A stretch of DNA of 64,000 bases from Phyllostachys edulis (lineage: Eukaryota; Streptophyta; Magnoliopsida; Poales; Poaceae), in assembly GCA_036346405.1 (NCBI GenBank), contig CM070546.1, forward strand, positions 110,487,684 to 110,551,683, given 5' to 3'. The notes beneath the pieces are model-generated. The model did no database searches, was not told the origin of the DNA, and worked only from the letters and a program-made list of their open reading frames with translations. The position numbers and the translations under genes were made by a program. Positions 1 through 10,772 of this stretch are shown here, one piece after another (position 1 is the first letter of the stretch; every line of letters starts with the position of its first letter).

Positions 1-860
1 CCTATTTTACTGACGGTTTTAAACCGTAAGGGAATACCCGTTTTCTGGTAGTGTGAGGTACAACAGGTTTGTGCCGATTATCTCACTTATTGATCAGGAT
101 GACAAAATCATTTCAACTTTGACATCCAGTGGAGCGTTTTCAGTGAGATCTTTCTATTTGGCTTTGAGGAGTCGGGTGATAGGCTTCCCATATACATTGA
201 TGTGGAAAGTCAAATTGCCTCTGAAAATTTAAGTCTTTTTTTGGTTAATTGTGAAGAAAAGCATATTAACTAAAGCAAACCTGAAGAGAAGAGGTTGGAA
301 AGGTCCTACTAAATGTCAATTTTGTGGGGGCGGAAGAAGATATTAATCATCTCATCTTTTTGTGTCCTGTTGCTAAATTCGAATCTGATGGGGGTTGCTT
401 TTGGGTTTGTTAACATGCCTAGGAATGTGGAGAGATTGTTTTCAGTCTGGTTGAGAAGCTTTGATAGAAAACTGAGAAAGCTGATGACAATTTGTGTTGC
501 AGAAAATCTCTGGAATATCTGGAGAACAAGGAATATATCATGTTTTGAGAACAAGATACCTAGTGATCCCATCACCTTCATTCATCTTATTTGCCATTGG
601 TTGCTGTCTTGGGCAATATTACAGAAAAATGTGGAAGACAGAGAAGCCATACAGTGGGGAGCTAGATTGCTAGAGCAATTGGCTGTTGAAGTCTTCAGCG
701 CGAGACAAGGTTGGAGACCGGGGACCAGAAGGATTACGAGTGGCTGAAGATGGAACTTGACGAGATAAAGGGCGGCGATGCGTTCGGAAGAAGAAGGTGG
801 ATGGTTCGACAAAATCAGAATGATGGTGGCGTATTAGATTGAGAAAAAAAACCCTTTGTC
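1..860 (+). pseudogene. 3' part of a LINE (non-LTR retrotransposon) ORF2
   Basis: From about base 100 the plus strand reads as the C-terminal zinc-binding region of a plant LINE reverse transcriptase. Visible pieces are FSVRSFYLALRS, WKVKLPLK, FFWLIVKKSILTKANLKRRGW and a CQFC...HLIFLC cysteine/histidine cluster, then a WNIWRTRN segment near 505-535 typical of these tails. The frame is broken by a TAA near 229 and by a frameshift in a G-run near 326-335, so it is dead. The element runs off the left window edge, so endonuclease and RT cores are not seen. The A-rich stretch near 843-851 may belong to its 3' end. The LINE assignment is fairly secure; its 3' boundary is not. Confidence 0.7.
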
Positions 861-1311
861 TGTAATGGGAGTGTTAGCAGTTCTGACAATAGGATGGTTA
901 TATTTTGCTCTAGGATGGTTTAGGTGGTGGCTGCTTTTGATTGAACACCAACTAGGCCTGGGCTCTCGCTTACAATCAGATGTAATGCGGAGACACTTCT
1001 CTGTTTTCGCTTTCTTCAGTTTGCTTTTTGGCTTTTAAAACTCTGTAAGGATCTAGTGGTTTCTAATAATAGAAATCGGAGAGGACTCTTTTCGTCAAAA
1101 AAATATCTTTCGTTAAATGTTATGCTGTAATCTTGTCTATCGACGTAGCCGTACATATCCAGTTGGCTATGCAGCCAATCAGATATGTCGGTCCTGTTTA
1201 AAACATAGATTCTCAGTCTTTTTTTATTATAAAAAAGATGATTTTTCGTAGGAATAGCACACATCTACTTATTTGAGAACACACTGAGTATATATGCATG
1301 GTGCATACACC
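861..1311. other. Unassigned AT-rich DNA between LINE tail and MULE
   Basis: This may be LINE 3' untranslated sequence at first, then unassigned DNA. I see no coding similarity or repeat structure here. Confidence 0.4.
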
Positions 1312-1320
1312 TTAATTTTC

Positions 1321-1844
1321 GAGTTAATTCCTTATTATCATTGGAAGTTGATGAGCTCCTTAAAATGCCATCGAAAAATTACTCATCCCTTGTATGCCAC
1401 TCGTTTTCAACTTTAATCCCTTCTTTGCTACTCCGGTCAGTTGACATAGTGTAGATTATTCTGTAATTTTTATAGGGTTTTATTTGCAACATGTTTTTCT
1501 CTAAAAATCTTGAAGATTTTTAGAGAAAAACATGTTGCAAATAAAACCCTATAAAAATTACAGAATAATCTACACTATGTCAGAAACTTCCTCTAAAAAT
1601 TTCATAATTTTTGGAACTATATTACTATGTTAAACAATTCTCTAAAGATCTCAACCCTAAATAATGCACTTAGAGGCAAAATCGTCTTTTCGCGTCCAAG
1701 TCAACTGTCAAATCCACGGTCAACTGACCGGAGTGGCAAAGAAAGAATTAAAGTTAAGAACGAGTGGCATACAAGGGATGAACAATTTTTCAATAGCATT
1801 TTAGGGAGTTTACCAATTTTTAATAGCAAATAAGGAATTAACTT
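1321..1844. mobile_element. Non-autonomous Mutator-like element (MULE) with 9-bp TSD
   Basis: Imperfect inverted repeats of about 120 bp bound a 524-bp element: roughly 1321-1443 against the reverse complement of 1721-1844. The left end begins GAGTTAATTCCTTA and the right end reads TAAGGAATTAACTT. Both are flanked by the same 9-mer, TTAATTTTC, at 1312-1320 and 1845-1853. A 9-bp TSD, long TIRs and a G-starting terminus are Mutator hallmarks. There is no transposase, so it would depend on an autonomous relative. The core contains a separate, perfect palindrome. Confidence 0.85.
1442..1582. repeat. Perfect 70-bp-arm palindrome
   Basis: Bases 1442-1511 are the exact reverse complement of 1513-1582, with a single G at 1512 as spacer. 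I checked the arms base by base and found no mismatch. The flanking MULE TIRs are visibly diverged, so the palindrome is younger or kept identical by another process. A transcript would fold into a near-perfect 70-bp stem. Confidence 0.95.
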
Positions 1845-1853
1845 TTAATTTTC

Positions 1854-2025
1854 ACTCCCCATTAATTGCCCATCCTACAAGTGTTGTAGGCTTGTAGCGC
1901 AAAATTGCCTGCACTCTGTAATTAATCAACCCAGTTAATATTACAATGCATCGTGCATGTGTATTTTTCGGCTGGATCGATGGGCAAACACGTAGCAAAT
2001 ACGGTGCCCACGTGCAAGCTGCACG

Positions 2026-2063
<38 letters not shown>

Positions 2064-2144
2064 TTGTGCTCGAGTGAAACAGAAACCATACCTGCAAAAG
2101 CAGTTGCAGACCGCTCTGCATGCAGCCTCCTGGGCCGCACAGTA
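1854..2144. other. Short intergenic DNA with a (GA)n microsatellite
   Basis: The only distinct structure is an uninterrupted GA dinucleotide run at about 2028-2060. The remainder is the DNA into which the copia element at 2150 inserted; it resumes at 9180. Confidence 0.6.
2028..2060. repeat. (GA)n microsatellite
   Basis: About 16 uninterrupted GA dinucleotides. Confidence 0.95.
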
Positions 2145-2149
2145 GTACG

Positions 2150-2422
2150 TGTTGAGTAACCGTCGCTGCGAGTCCAGTCCGAACGATTACCTCGCAGACA
2201 AGCGTAGAATCGCTTAGAACAATACAAGAACACAAGAACAGAATAAGAGATTGAACACAGAGATATAGGGGGTTTCTTGCTTCTCTTTATTCCTTCATCA
2301 ATAGATCAAATCGCTTACAATAAATAGCACCCTCTATTTATAGGCTACAGACCCTGCTAGGGTTTCGGATGGGGAGCCCATACATGGGCCGGCTTCTGGG
2401 CCAGGCCCATAGTTTCCCAACA
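2150..2422 (-). repeat. 3' LTR of the copia element
   Basis: This 273-bp repeat begins TGTTGAGTAACC on the plus strand and ends TTTCCCAACA. It matches 8901-9174 closely; one visible difference is GCTGCGAG here against GCTGGCGAG in the other copy. Confidence 0.92.
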
Positions 2423-2434
2423 CTCCCCCCTGAG
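2423..2434 (-). other. Polypurine tract of the copia element
   Basis: Directly inside the left LTR the minus strand reads CTCAGGGGGGAG, a purine run in the expected place for plus-strand DNA priming. Confidence 0.7.
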
Positions 2435-2665
2435 CACCCATCCTCATATGTTCATGCCTCGTCAAAACTCCATAAAAACCCAGTGGGAAAAATTTGGAGA
2501 AAGAGCACATGATACAAGTTCTGCTGCGTTGCACGAATTGCCTCATTAAAAACCTTAGCCGAGAAACTTCAGGAAAACTCGTTGAGGGAAAAAGAGTACA
2601 ATCCACCCAATTTCATTTAATCTCCAGGATTTACTCTTTGGGTACTCGATCTTCGTGATCAAGTT

Positions 2666-5600
2666 TCAATAATGAGTTCGTGAAGATTCTCCCCCTGAAT
2701 TCTGCACTTCTCTAAGTCTCGTCATTACAATTCCACGTATGCACCTTTCAAAGCTAGATGCTGGAAGTAACTTAGTGAATAGATCTAAAAGATTTTCACA
2801 TGACTTAGTATGCCGTACTTTAATTTCATCCATCTTTTGCAATTCATGAGCATAGAAGAACTTGGGGTTGACATGCTTTGTGAGATGACTCTTCACATAA
2901 CCCATCTACACTTGTGCAACACAAGCTGCATTATCTTTATAGATAATAGTGGGGTTTCTGTGATATTCAATCCACATAATTCTTTGGATGTGATGAATCA
3001 TCCATGAAGCCAAACACATTCTCGTGAGGCCTCATACAATGCTATGATTTCCAAGTGGTTCGTCGGAGTCGATACAAGACTCTGCTTAGATGATTTCTAT
3101 GGAATTGCAGTTCCACTACATATGAAACATAACCTGTTTGCGACTTGGCTGTATGCGGGTTCTACAGGTACCCGGCATCTGCATAGCCATTCATATTCAG
3201 GTCTTGGTTCTTTCCGTAGAACAGACCAAGTTCTTTGCTTGCTTGGAGGTATCGGAAGATGTCCTTCATTCCCTACCAATGCCTTTGGTAGGTTCTGCAC
3301 TATATCTTGCTAAGAGGTTCACGGCAAATGCAATGGCCGATCTAGTACAATTTGATAAATACATGAGTGCTTCTATCGCACTTAAGTATAGGAATTCCGG
3401 TCCCAGGACTTCCTCCCCCTCTTCTTTAGGTCTGTACGGGTCTTTGTCTTGCTGCAAATATCTCCCGACCATTGGCAATTTCAAAGGGTATGCCTTTCAA
3501 AACCTTTCTAACACCTTCTAAGTGTAGATTGACTGATGTATTAAAATCCCTTTAGGGGTATGCTCAAGCTGCAAGCCTAGGCAATATTTGGTTTTACCCA
3601 ATTCTTTCATTTCGAACTCTGACTCCAAGTAAGAGCTTGCTTTCTTAATACCTTTCAGGGTTCCAATGATATTCAGATCATCTTCATACACTGAGATTAT
3701 ACAAAATCCATCCTGGGATCATCGTATAAATACACAGGGATTATTCTCATTGTTCGTGTAGCCTTTCTTGCATAGAAAGTCGCCTAGCGATTATACCACA
3801 TCTGCTCGATTGCTTAACTTCGTTACAATGACTTTCTCGAAGTTTCACATTGCATGATTTCTATTTGCTCTGTCTTGGTTCGGGACAGGGATACATTCAG
3901 GTATCTTCATATAAATGTCCGAATCCAATATTCCATAAAGGTATGCTGTTACCACATCCATTAATTTCACTTTTAACTTCAAGTTTGCTGCCATTGAGAT
4001 TAAATATCTAAAGGGTGATTCCGCCCATGACCGGGGAATAGGTTTCTTCATAAACAACTACTGGATGTTAAGTGAAACCTTGTGCAACAAGTCTTTCTTT
4101 ACTTCATTATTTTCATTTCTCTTTCGAACAAATACCCACTTATGCCCTACAAGGTGCACATGGGGAGGCGAACGGCTTTCATGCCTAAACACCTTTCTTT
4201 TATTCAGAGATAATAATTCTGCTTCTATTGCCTTCTTTCAATCTTCCCAATCTGATCTTTTCATTCAGCGAGCGATACAAGCTCTGGATCAAGATCGATG
4301 ATTGTGGCAATTTTCTTTGCAAAATCAATGTCGACATTGGCTGTTGTCTTATGCATAGATTTTCTCGAGGTCATAAAGTTTATAGCTATTTATTCAAGGG
4401 GCGATTCTTCTAATGCTTCTACTTGCTCACCGCTGCTTTCAATTACGGGGGCAAGTCTCTTTAGTTTTTCAGCTCCGATGTGTGCGCACTCATCCATGCT
4501 GATGTCTCCCTTCATGGGGATGTTCAATTCTAGTATGCCTTTTCTGAAGGTTCCATACTGGTGCCAGGTCTCAACTGGCTCCCCTTCTGGTTCTAGGGAA
4601 CTTCGGTGATCGGCTGTGTCAAGTCCTTCTTATCCTTTTTCGCCAGGCGTCCCCGGTTACTTCGGATTCGATGGGCCGGAGTTCTCGTCCTTTCAGAGGC
4701 CTTAGGACGGGATTAGGGATACCTTCATCGGTATTTCAACCCTCTCCGGTGCATTGCGTACAGACATATGCGACTTGGTCATGCTCTTCAAATCACTAAA
4801 GTGGTTAGGCAGTTGATTCGCTAATACTTGCAAATCAATTATCTTCTAGACTTCATTTGTCTTCTAGACTTCAATTATCTTCTGGACTTCTCTATTTGCT
4901 TCACTAGTGCGCGGGTCATGTGCATGAATTCAATTATCTTCTGGACTTCAATTATCTGCTGGACTGTAATTATCTTCTGGACTTCTCTATTTCCTAACAT
5001 TTTCATCAAGAGGTTGATTTCCTCCCCCTAATGACGGGAAACTAGCCTCATCTAATATACTGTTAGCGAATCGGGCAGTATGCAAATCTCTCATCATAGG
5101 TTCCAAATACCGATTATGGATCTTTGTCACATAACCAAAGATATATCCTAGACTTTCGGAGAAGACCCAATGCAGTTCACTGTGGTAATGGTATAGGTAT
5201 ATAAACCTTGCAACCAAACCTTTAAAGATGAGAAGTTTTCTATGCTGACCCTTGCGCTAGTTGCATAGGTGAATGGATGTTATATGTTGGTGGTCTAAAA
5301 TTGATGAGAGTTGCTGCGAGCAGGACTGCGTGTCCCCAACACACAGTTGGTAAATTACAATTCTTCAAAGGTGGTCAGGCAATAAATTTACTCCTTGTAA
5401 TTAATGCCTCTGCTAGTCCATTCTAGGTGTGGACATGCGGTACAAAATGCTCAACTTTTAATTCCCATTGCCATACAATAATCATCAAATGCCTTTGAAG
5501 TAAATTCTCCGGCGTTGTCCATTCTGGTGGACTTCACATGATGATTAGGGAAATTATTTCTAATTTTAATTATCTGCGAGATTTAGCTTTGCAAAAGCCT

Positions 5601-6340
5601 GGTTTCTCGTAGACAATAAACATACATGCGACCATTTCGAGGAAGCATTGATGAGGACCATAAAATACCTAAATGACCTTTACAGGGGCTATATAGGACC
5701 GCAAAAAGTCTCCCTTGATACTGTCCAGGAATGTAGGGACTTCATCCTTCGCTTTCAGAGCAGAAGGTTTAGTAATTAAATTCCCGGTGGCACCTACAGG
5801 GCACACAAAATCTTCCTGATTCGGGAAATTCTTTATATTGACATTATATCCCTGTGAATTGTTAATTATATTTCTCATCATTCTAAGACCTGGGTGGCAT
5901 TATCTATCATGCCAGAGATAGAAAAGGCTCAGAGCTTCTAAATACGGTTTTCGAGGCAAGATAGGCTGCAGATGCCTTAATATTAGTGTAGTATAGCCCA
6001 GTTTCAAATGAAGGAAGTCATTACGATACCATTTTTCTACTTTCTTCACGCTTTATAATGAGCAGGTATTTCTTACCATACTCTTCTTGCTCTCGTGGAA
6101 ACCGTTTGCGCGAATATCCTTGAGAGTTCTAGTCGATTCTGGGTACAACGAGGCTTCTTTAATGACTAAAGTTCTGCCCATTAGGGGTATAATTGGAGCC
6201 CTTCCTGAGCCTATTATACAAGTATCGCTGCCTGCGATTGTCGTAAGACTAACAACATTCTTGCTGATCGACTGAAAGATTTTCGTCTCTCTCAAGATGG
6301 TATTTATTGTGCTGCTACCGGCTAAGCACACTTCCTCCAA
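2666..6340 (-). pseudogene. copia pol (protease-integrase-RT-RNase H), degenerate
   Basis: Copia-type pol is recognisable piecewise on the minus strand. A protease-like block lies at about 6053-6340 (CLAGSSTINTILRE, where the usual D-S-G/A active site is altered to G-S-S). The pre-integrase/integrase start is at 5669-5881 (FVCPVGATGNLI). The integrase C-terminal part is near 4987-5217 (YLEPMMRDLHTARFA). RT is at 3845-4057 (MDVVTAYLYGILDSDIYMKIPE). RNase H is at 3266-3484 (YLSAIEALMYLSNCTR) and 2666-2905 (NLLDLFTKLLP). Many stops and frameshifts separate the blocks, so no polyprotein can be made. The domain order confirms copia and the minus orientation. Confidence 0.85.
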
Positions 6341-6596
6341 TAGGGCGCCACACGCGTTCTAATATAATGTACTTTATTAATATGTAGCAGAAAGCAAGCA
6401 ACACATAAATAAAATACTTCAGATATCAGAACATAACTTGTTATTATAAATACGGGAATAAGTCTTGCAGGACTCGTCATAAGAATTTAGTGCTTTGCTC
6501 TACTAGAGCTTACAACCATTATTCAAAAATAAATCAATGTTCTGCTTCAATTACAAACTGCAAGTTACTATAAAAGATCCAAGTGCAATGCGTGCA

Positions 6597-7337
6597 CTAA
6601 TTCGGATCAACGAAGTATTCAGAAACTTCTGCCTGAATATGCTCCATGGAGATCTTCTCCTCTTGGACAACTACGGTTGTGGCCGCTGTGATGTCCAAAG
6701 GAGGGATGATGGGGGCTGCTACTAGGCTGTCCACATCCATGAGTGCAACTAATGGGTGTGGATCTTCCACGCCTGCAATGGCGAGGTGTGCCTCATGCTG
6801 TCCTATGCCCTTCTTTTTAGACTTGAAAGCATCAATAACGTGCGACTCACGACTTTACCCTTCTTACTCCTCTCCTTCGTGAGAGGTTTTATCACCTTGT
6901 AACTGCTAGCATTGGTTTCATGGCCAACATTGCTACTAGGTGGCTATGAGATGTAGTTCTTCCTTAGAACATTATCTTAAGCTTCTGCAACTTGCATGGT
7001 GTCAATTAATGCGGCATACTCCATGTAGCCATCTTGACGATAGTTGTGTGCGGATTGCACCGCATTTGGGTGAAAGGTAGAGATAGTCTTCTCAATCTTC
7101 TGCTTATCCGTGATTATATTATCACAGAGTTGAAGATTTGTATAAATTCTGTACACTTTACGCCATCTTTGGGTCGATTCTTGAACTCCGGTTCGTGATG
7201 CCAGTCATCTTCATATTCATGCAAATAGTTCATAAGATTACTACTAGTAATTTACATAAAATGGTTGCAAAATTCTTATAATGCTCTTCGAACTCCAGGT
7301 TCGTGTTCCCGTACTTTTCTATGTATTTTTCATGATT
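6597..7337 (-). pseudogene. copia gag, degenerate
   Basis: A copia gag (UBN2-like) segment reads on the minus strand around 6990-7120: ITDKQKIEKTISTFHP followed by NYRQDGYMEYAALIDT. This matches the conserved gag core in which a tyrosine/glutamine-rich line follows TFHP. Its C-terminal part ends near 6597 with EYFVDPN and a stop. No clear CCHC zinc knuckle was found between these parts. There are frame interruptions, and I could not fix the true start. Confidence 0.65.
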
Positions 7338-7699
7338 TACTGTTATTTTCAGTGATTAAAAGTAATATAAACAATCACAGATAATCAAAACAGTAAGTAC
7401 AATAAATACATTGCATAGAAATAATAATAACAAAGTTAAACATGCTTCAAATGCAAAAAACGATTCAAAAATTGAATTCCCGGGGCTCTTTTCTGCTGGA
7501 AAAATGACTTTCGGCGAATTCTGCAATTTTATAGGGACCAAAACACTAATTTTCAGTTCTGAGAAAAATATACACGTAATTGGTTCATTTCCCAGGGGGA
7601 TTTCACAAAAAATTGGGATTTTCCTCTTTTGGGCCGTGCCTTCCCTGGCCCATGCCTTTCTTTGCTTTGTTTTTCTTTTTCCTTTTTTTTTTTTCTTGG

Positions 7700-8480
7700 G
7701 AAAATAAATGGACCGTGGCCCATGCACATGAGTCAGGACCCACTCGTCTCCTGGCTCAAATGCTCGAGCGTGCAGAGGGTTTCCCTTCCCCGTTTTTCTC
7801 AAGGAGGCGGCGGCGGTGGTACTCGGGCATGCCTGCGCGAGGCAAAGCGGAGCGGCGCCGTGGCTCATCCGCGTCGGCGTGGTGGGCGGGCAAAGCTTCG
7901 GCGGCAACGAAGCTCGGGCGCGCGGGCGGCGCTCAGCGGCGGCTCCAAGCGGCGCTGGCGGCGGCATGAGCTCGGGCCGGGCGACGCCAGCGGCAGCGCT
8001 CAGCGGTCGTGGCGGCGGCGGCGTCATGTGGCGCGGTGCGGCCGTGTGGGGCGAGTGGCACGCTCAAAGCGGCTCCGGCGCTTCAAGCGCGGCGTGGCGG
8101 CGCGTGCTCGGCGCTGGCCGTGGGCGGCGGCTCCCATGTGCGCCCGGCTCCAAGCCCGGCGGAGGCGTCGTCTGGCGGCGTCTTGCTTGGCGGAGGTGGC
8201 GCCGTCTTCTGGGCGCGGCTTCGGCGGTGTTTCGCTTCCACGCGCGGCGGAGATGGCGCTCCATGCGCTGGTGGCCGGCGGCGCGAAGGCGCCCATCCTT
8301 CTTTTTCTCTCTCTTTGCGTCGGATTTCGCCGTGCGTTTGCGTGAAGCCGGCGGTCCAAGGCGGCGACGGATAGGCTACAGCGGCGGCAAGGGGGTAGCC
8401 GGCGGCGGCGTCCAACTCGGTCGTCAGACGGATGGCGGCGACGGTGGCACGGCTCGGGCGGCGTCGCAAATAAGATGCAG
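7700..8480 (-). other. GC-rich leader island inside the copia element
   Basis: Between the primer-binding site and gag lies a strikingly GC-rich block dominated by GGC/CGG triplets, unlike the AT-rich DNA on either side. It opens overlapping frames on both strands, all low-complexity Ala/Arg/Pro/Gly, so none is convincing as a protein. It may be normal leader for this family or a captured host CpG-rich exon; the sequence alone does not decide. Confidence 0.55.
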
Positions 8481-8570
8481 GCGGCGTGTGTTTTTGTTTT
8501 TCATTACTGTTAATAGGATGCTATGTAATGCGATGCGGTACAATACAGTGCAATCAACATCGGTTCTTGT

Positions 8571-8755
8571 GTGTAATCTACCCATCGACATTGTGTTGGC
8601 GACTTCAAGTCGGCTCACGGCAGATTAGAACGGATTTGCAACTTCTAATCTACGGTACAATCGACATCCAATCTTTCGTGCAATCTACCCATCGACATTG
8701 TGTCGGCGACTTCAAGTCGGCTCACGGTAGATTAGAAAGGATTTGCACCGTAGAA
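8571..8755. repeat. Two-copy tandem repeat in the copia leader
   Basis: A unit of about 105 bp beginning AATCTACCCATCGACATTGT is repeated with few differences at about 8574 and 8679. Confidence 0.8.
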
Positions 8756-8885
8756 AAACAATCTAGAAAGCGAATTTGCAGAATTGAAAGTGATCTAGAA
8801 AGAAGATGATTCAATCTACGAGTGTCGTTCATCGACAGTTACCTTTCGATCCGAGTAAAGTAGGCCTAGAAGTAGGCCGGAGTCG

Positions 8886-8900
8886 ATCGTGCTGATAACG
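8886..8900 (-). other. Primer-binding site of the copia element
   Basis: Immediately inside the right (5') LTR the minus strand reads CGTTATCAGCACG. This resembles the internal initiator-methionine tRNA complement (TATCAG core) found in many grass copia elements. Its position next to the LTR end is as expected. Confidence 0.65.
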
Positions 8901-9174
8901 TGTTGAGTAACCGTCGCTGGCGAGTCCAGTCCGAACGATTACCTCGCAGACAAGCGTAGAATCGCTTAGAACAATACAAGAACACAAGAACAGAATAAGA
9001 GATTAAACACAGAGATATAGGGGGTTTCTTGCTTCTCTTTATTCCTTCATCAATAGATCAAATCGCTTACAATGAATAGCACCCCCTATTTATAGGCTAC
9101 AGACCCTGCTAGGGTTTCGGATGGGGAGCCCATACATGGGCCGGCTTCTGGGCCAGGCCCATAGTTTCCCAACA
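8901..9174 (-). repeat. 5' LTR of the copia element
   Basis: A 274-bp partner of 2150-2422. On the minus strand it begins TGTTGGGAAACTATGGGCC, and a CTATTTATAGG TATA-like motif lies near 9086-9096. Confidence 0.92.
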
Positions 9175-9179
9175 GTACG

Positions 9180-9430
9180 TAGCGCAGCAGAGTCTGAATT
9201 CCCATAGTGGAAGCGTCACATCCATTCTGCAGTCTAAAGAAAGTGCATGGACAAAGGCCAGCGAGAGCATGTGCAACCCACAATAGCCCCAAGTCGTGAC
9301 GGGAGGAGAAAGAGTGCCACCTAGATATTTATGTTCTGTTACTACTCTTTTGAATGCACGGTGGTTTGATTGAGTCCAGGATTACATTTACATTTCAGTT
9401 CTTAATTTTTTTATTTCAGCCCTCTAAATA
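9180..9430. other. Intergenic DNA between copia and MULE
   Basis: Nothing recognisable apart from being the continuation of the copia target DNA. Confidence 0.5.
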
Positions 9431-9669
9431 TATTTTCATGAAAGAAATCTACCCCCTCAAGTATCGACATACAGACACCTAACCCCTTGAACTAAAAACC
9501 AGACCTTTGACACCCCGAAGTTGCAAAACCGGAGAACTTACCTCCTAAGGCTTTTTTGTGGAGTGGTTTTGCGCACGTGGCGTCTGTTCGGTCCGGTTTC
9601 GCCAGTCAGTTTCTACCCCTTTTTCTTCCTCGTTTCTCTCCCGACACCGCCTTCTACCTCTATCTTCAG

Positions 9670-10190
9670 CGGGCGACCATGCGCGAGCGATCTTTGGAGC
9701 TGGAGGAGGCCATCTCCTTCCGCCATGAGGCTGGCTGCCTCGTCGCCTCCCTCCAAAGACTCGTCTGGACTGGTCCCCTCCCTCGACCGCTCCCTCAGCC
9801 TCATCGCCACCTTCAACGGCCGCCCTTCATCCCTACCCCGATCCCCAACGCCGGTCACAGCCAGAACCACCCCAATCTCAAGCCCCACCACCGTCGTGCC
9901 CTCCCCGACCTGGCCCGCTTCACCCGCCGCAAGACCTCCCCGACCGCCGTCACGGGCAGCGCTGCTCCTGGTGGCCTTGACGCCGTGCGCACCATGGTCG
10001 TTGTCTACTTTCTAGAGCTCGTCCCCTTCGCCGAGATCCACGCCGTTGCGCTCACGTGCCGCCTGCAGACGAAACCCTCATTTGCCAGTGAGGCCGACCG
10101 GGCGGCCCTCGCCGACCTAGCAGCCGAGCTTGGCGGCTCGGCGCCCGCCGCTGTAGCCCTCGTGCTCCCCCGCACTTGGAGGATCCGGAG
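9670..10190 (+). pseudogene. GC-rich exon-like filler, possibly captured host coding sequence
   Basis: Between the MULE TIRs a GC-rich stretch keeps a plus-strand frame of 271 codons. Its middle (LDAVRTMVVVYFLELVPF, then AALADLAAELGGSAPAA) looks like protein; the rest is proline/arginine-rich and frame-ambiguous. I do not recognise the family. Composition and context suggest one or more host gene fragments carried by the MULE. It lacks a good start context or a conserved C-terminus, so a functional gene is unlikely. Confidence 0.35.
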
Positions 10191-10500
10191 CCAGAGTTGG
10201 GGGTGGTGGAGGGGATGGCGTCCGGGTGGATGTAGGTGTGGAGGGAGTAGAGGAGGAGCAAGAGAGGGCGGCGGAGGCCGACGGCGGAGGCCGACGGCCG
10301 GAGGCCAAGAAGCCGACAAAGAATGGGCGGCGCCATGGGGGAGACGACGCTTGGGGAGGGAGAGAGGCTGAGCCAGGCCGAGGAGGCGTGGGCGTGCGCG
10401 CCGCCGCGCTTAGAGGGTACGGAGTCGAAGTTGGGGTGGTGGAGGGGATGGCGTCTGGGTGGATGTATGTGTGGAGGGAGTAGAGGAGGAGCGAGGGGAG
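10190..10500. repeat. Dispersed duplicate inside the Pack-MULE
   Basis: About 70 bp containing GGTGGTGGAGGGGATGGCGT and GTGTGGAGGGAGTAGAGGAG occurs at about 10198-10265 and again at about 10434-10500, with few differences. Confidence 0.8.
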
Positions 10501-10772
10501 GTGGAGAGCCACGGGATGGAGATTGGGGAAGAAGAATGGTAGCCCTCATAACCCCCCGCCAGCTAGGTGTATTGCTGAGTCAGCGGCCTATGTGGCGAAG
10601 CCGGGCCGAACGGACGCCACGTCCGCAATACCACCGTACGAAACAGCCTTAGGGGGTAGGTTGTCTGGTTTTGCAATTTCGGGGTGTCAAAGGTCCGATT
10701 TTTTAGTTCAGGGGGTTAGGTGTCCGCATGTCGATACTTGAGGGGGTAAAATGGACTTCTGCCTATTTTTAT

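Larger units (their letters stand above)
2150..9174 (-). mobile_element. Full-length Ty1/copia retrotransposon, coding-dead
   Basis: Two near-identical LTRs (2150-2422 and 8901-9174) run TGTTG...CAACA and are flanked by the same 5-mer, GTACG, at 2145-2149 and 9175-9179. The element is transcribed right to left: the primer-binding site abuts the right LTR and the polypurine tract abuts the left one. On the minus strand the order is long GC-rich leader, gag, protease, integrase, reverse transcriptase, RNase H, which is copia order. All coding parts carry stops or frameshifts. The LTRs differ at only a few places that I noticed, so insertion may be fairly recent despite the coding decay, or the copy moved using helper proteins. 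Confidence 0.9.
9440..10763. mobile_element. Pack-MULE-like element with long TIRs and GC-rich interior
   Basis: Bases 9440-9605 and the reverse complement of about 10598-10763 align over some 165 bp with scattered mismatches. Shared landmarks include CCCCCTCAAGTATCGACAT, GACACCCCGAA and GCAAAACC. The flanks TATTTTCAT (9431-9439) and TATTTTTAT (10764-10772) match at 8 of 9 positions, as expected of an aged Mutator TSD. The interior is GC-rich, exon-like filler rather than transposase, which is the Pack-MULE arrangement. Confidence 0.75.

Noticed and set aside
7629..8628. Open frames of 66-270 codons on both strands in the GC-rich copia leader
   Set aside because: They overlap in all phases, are Arg/Ala/Gly/Pro-rich and have no conserved segment; a composition effect.
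8571..8755. CRISPR-like repeat array
   Set aside because: Only two contiguous copies without spacers, in plant retrotransposon DNA.
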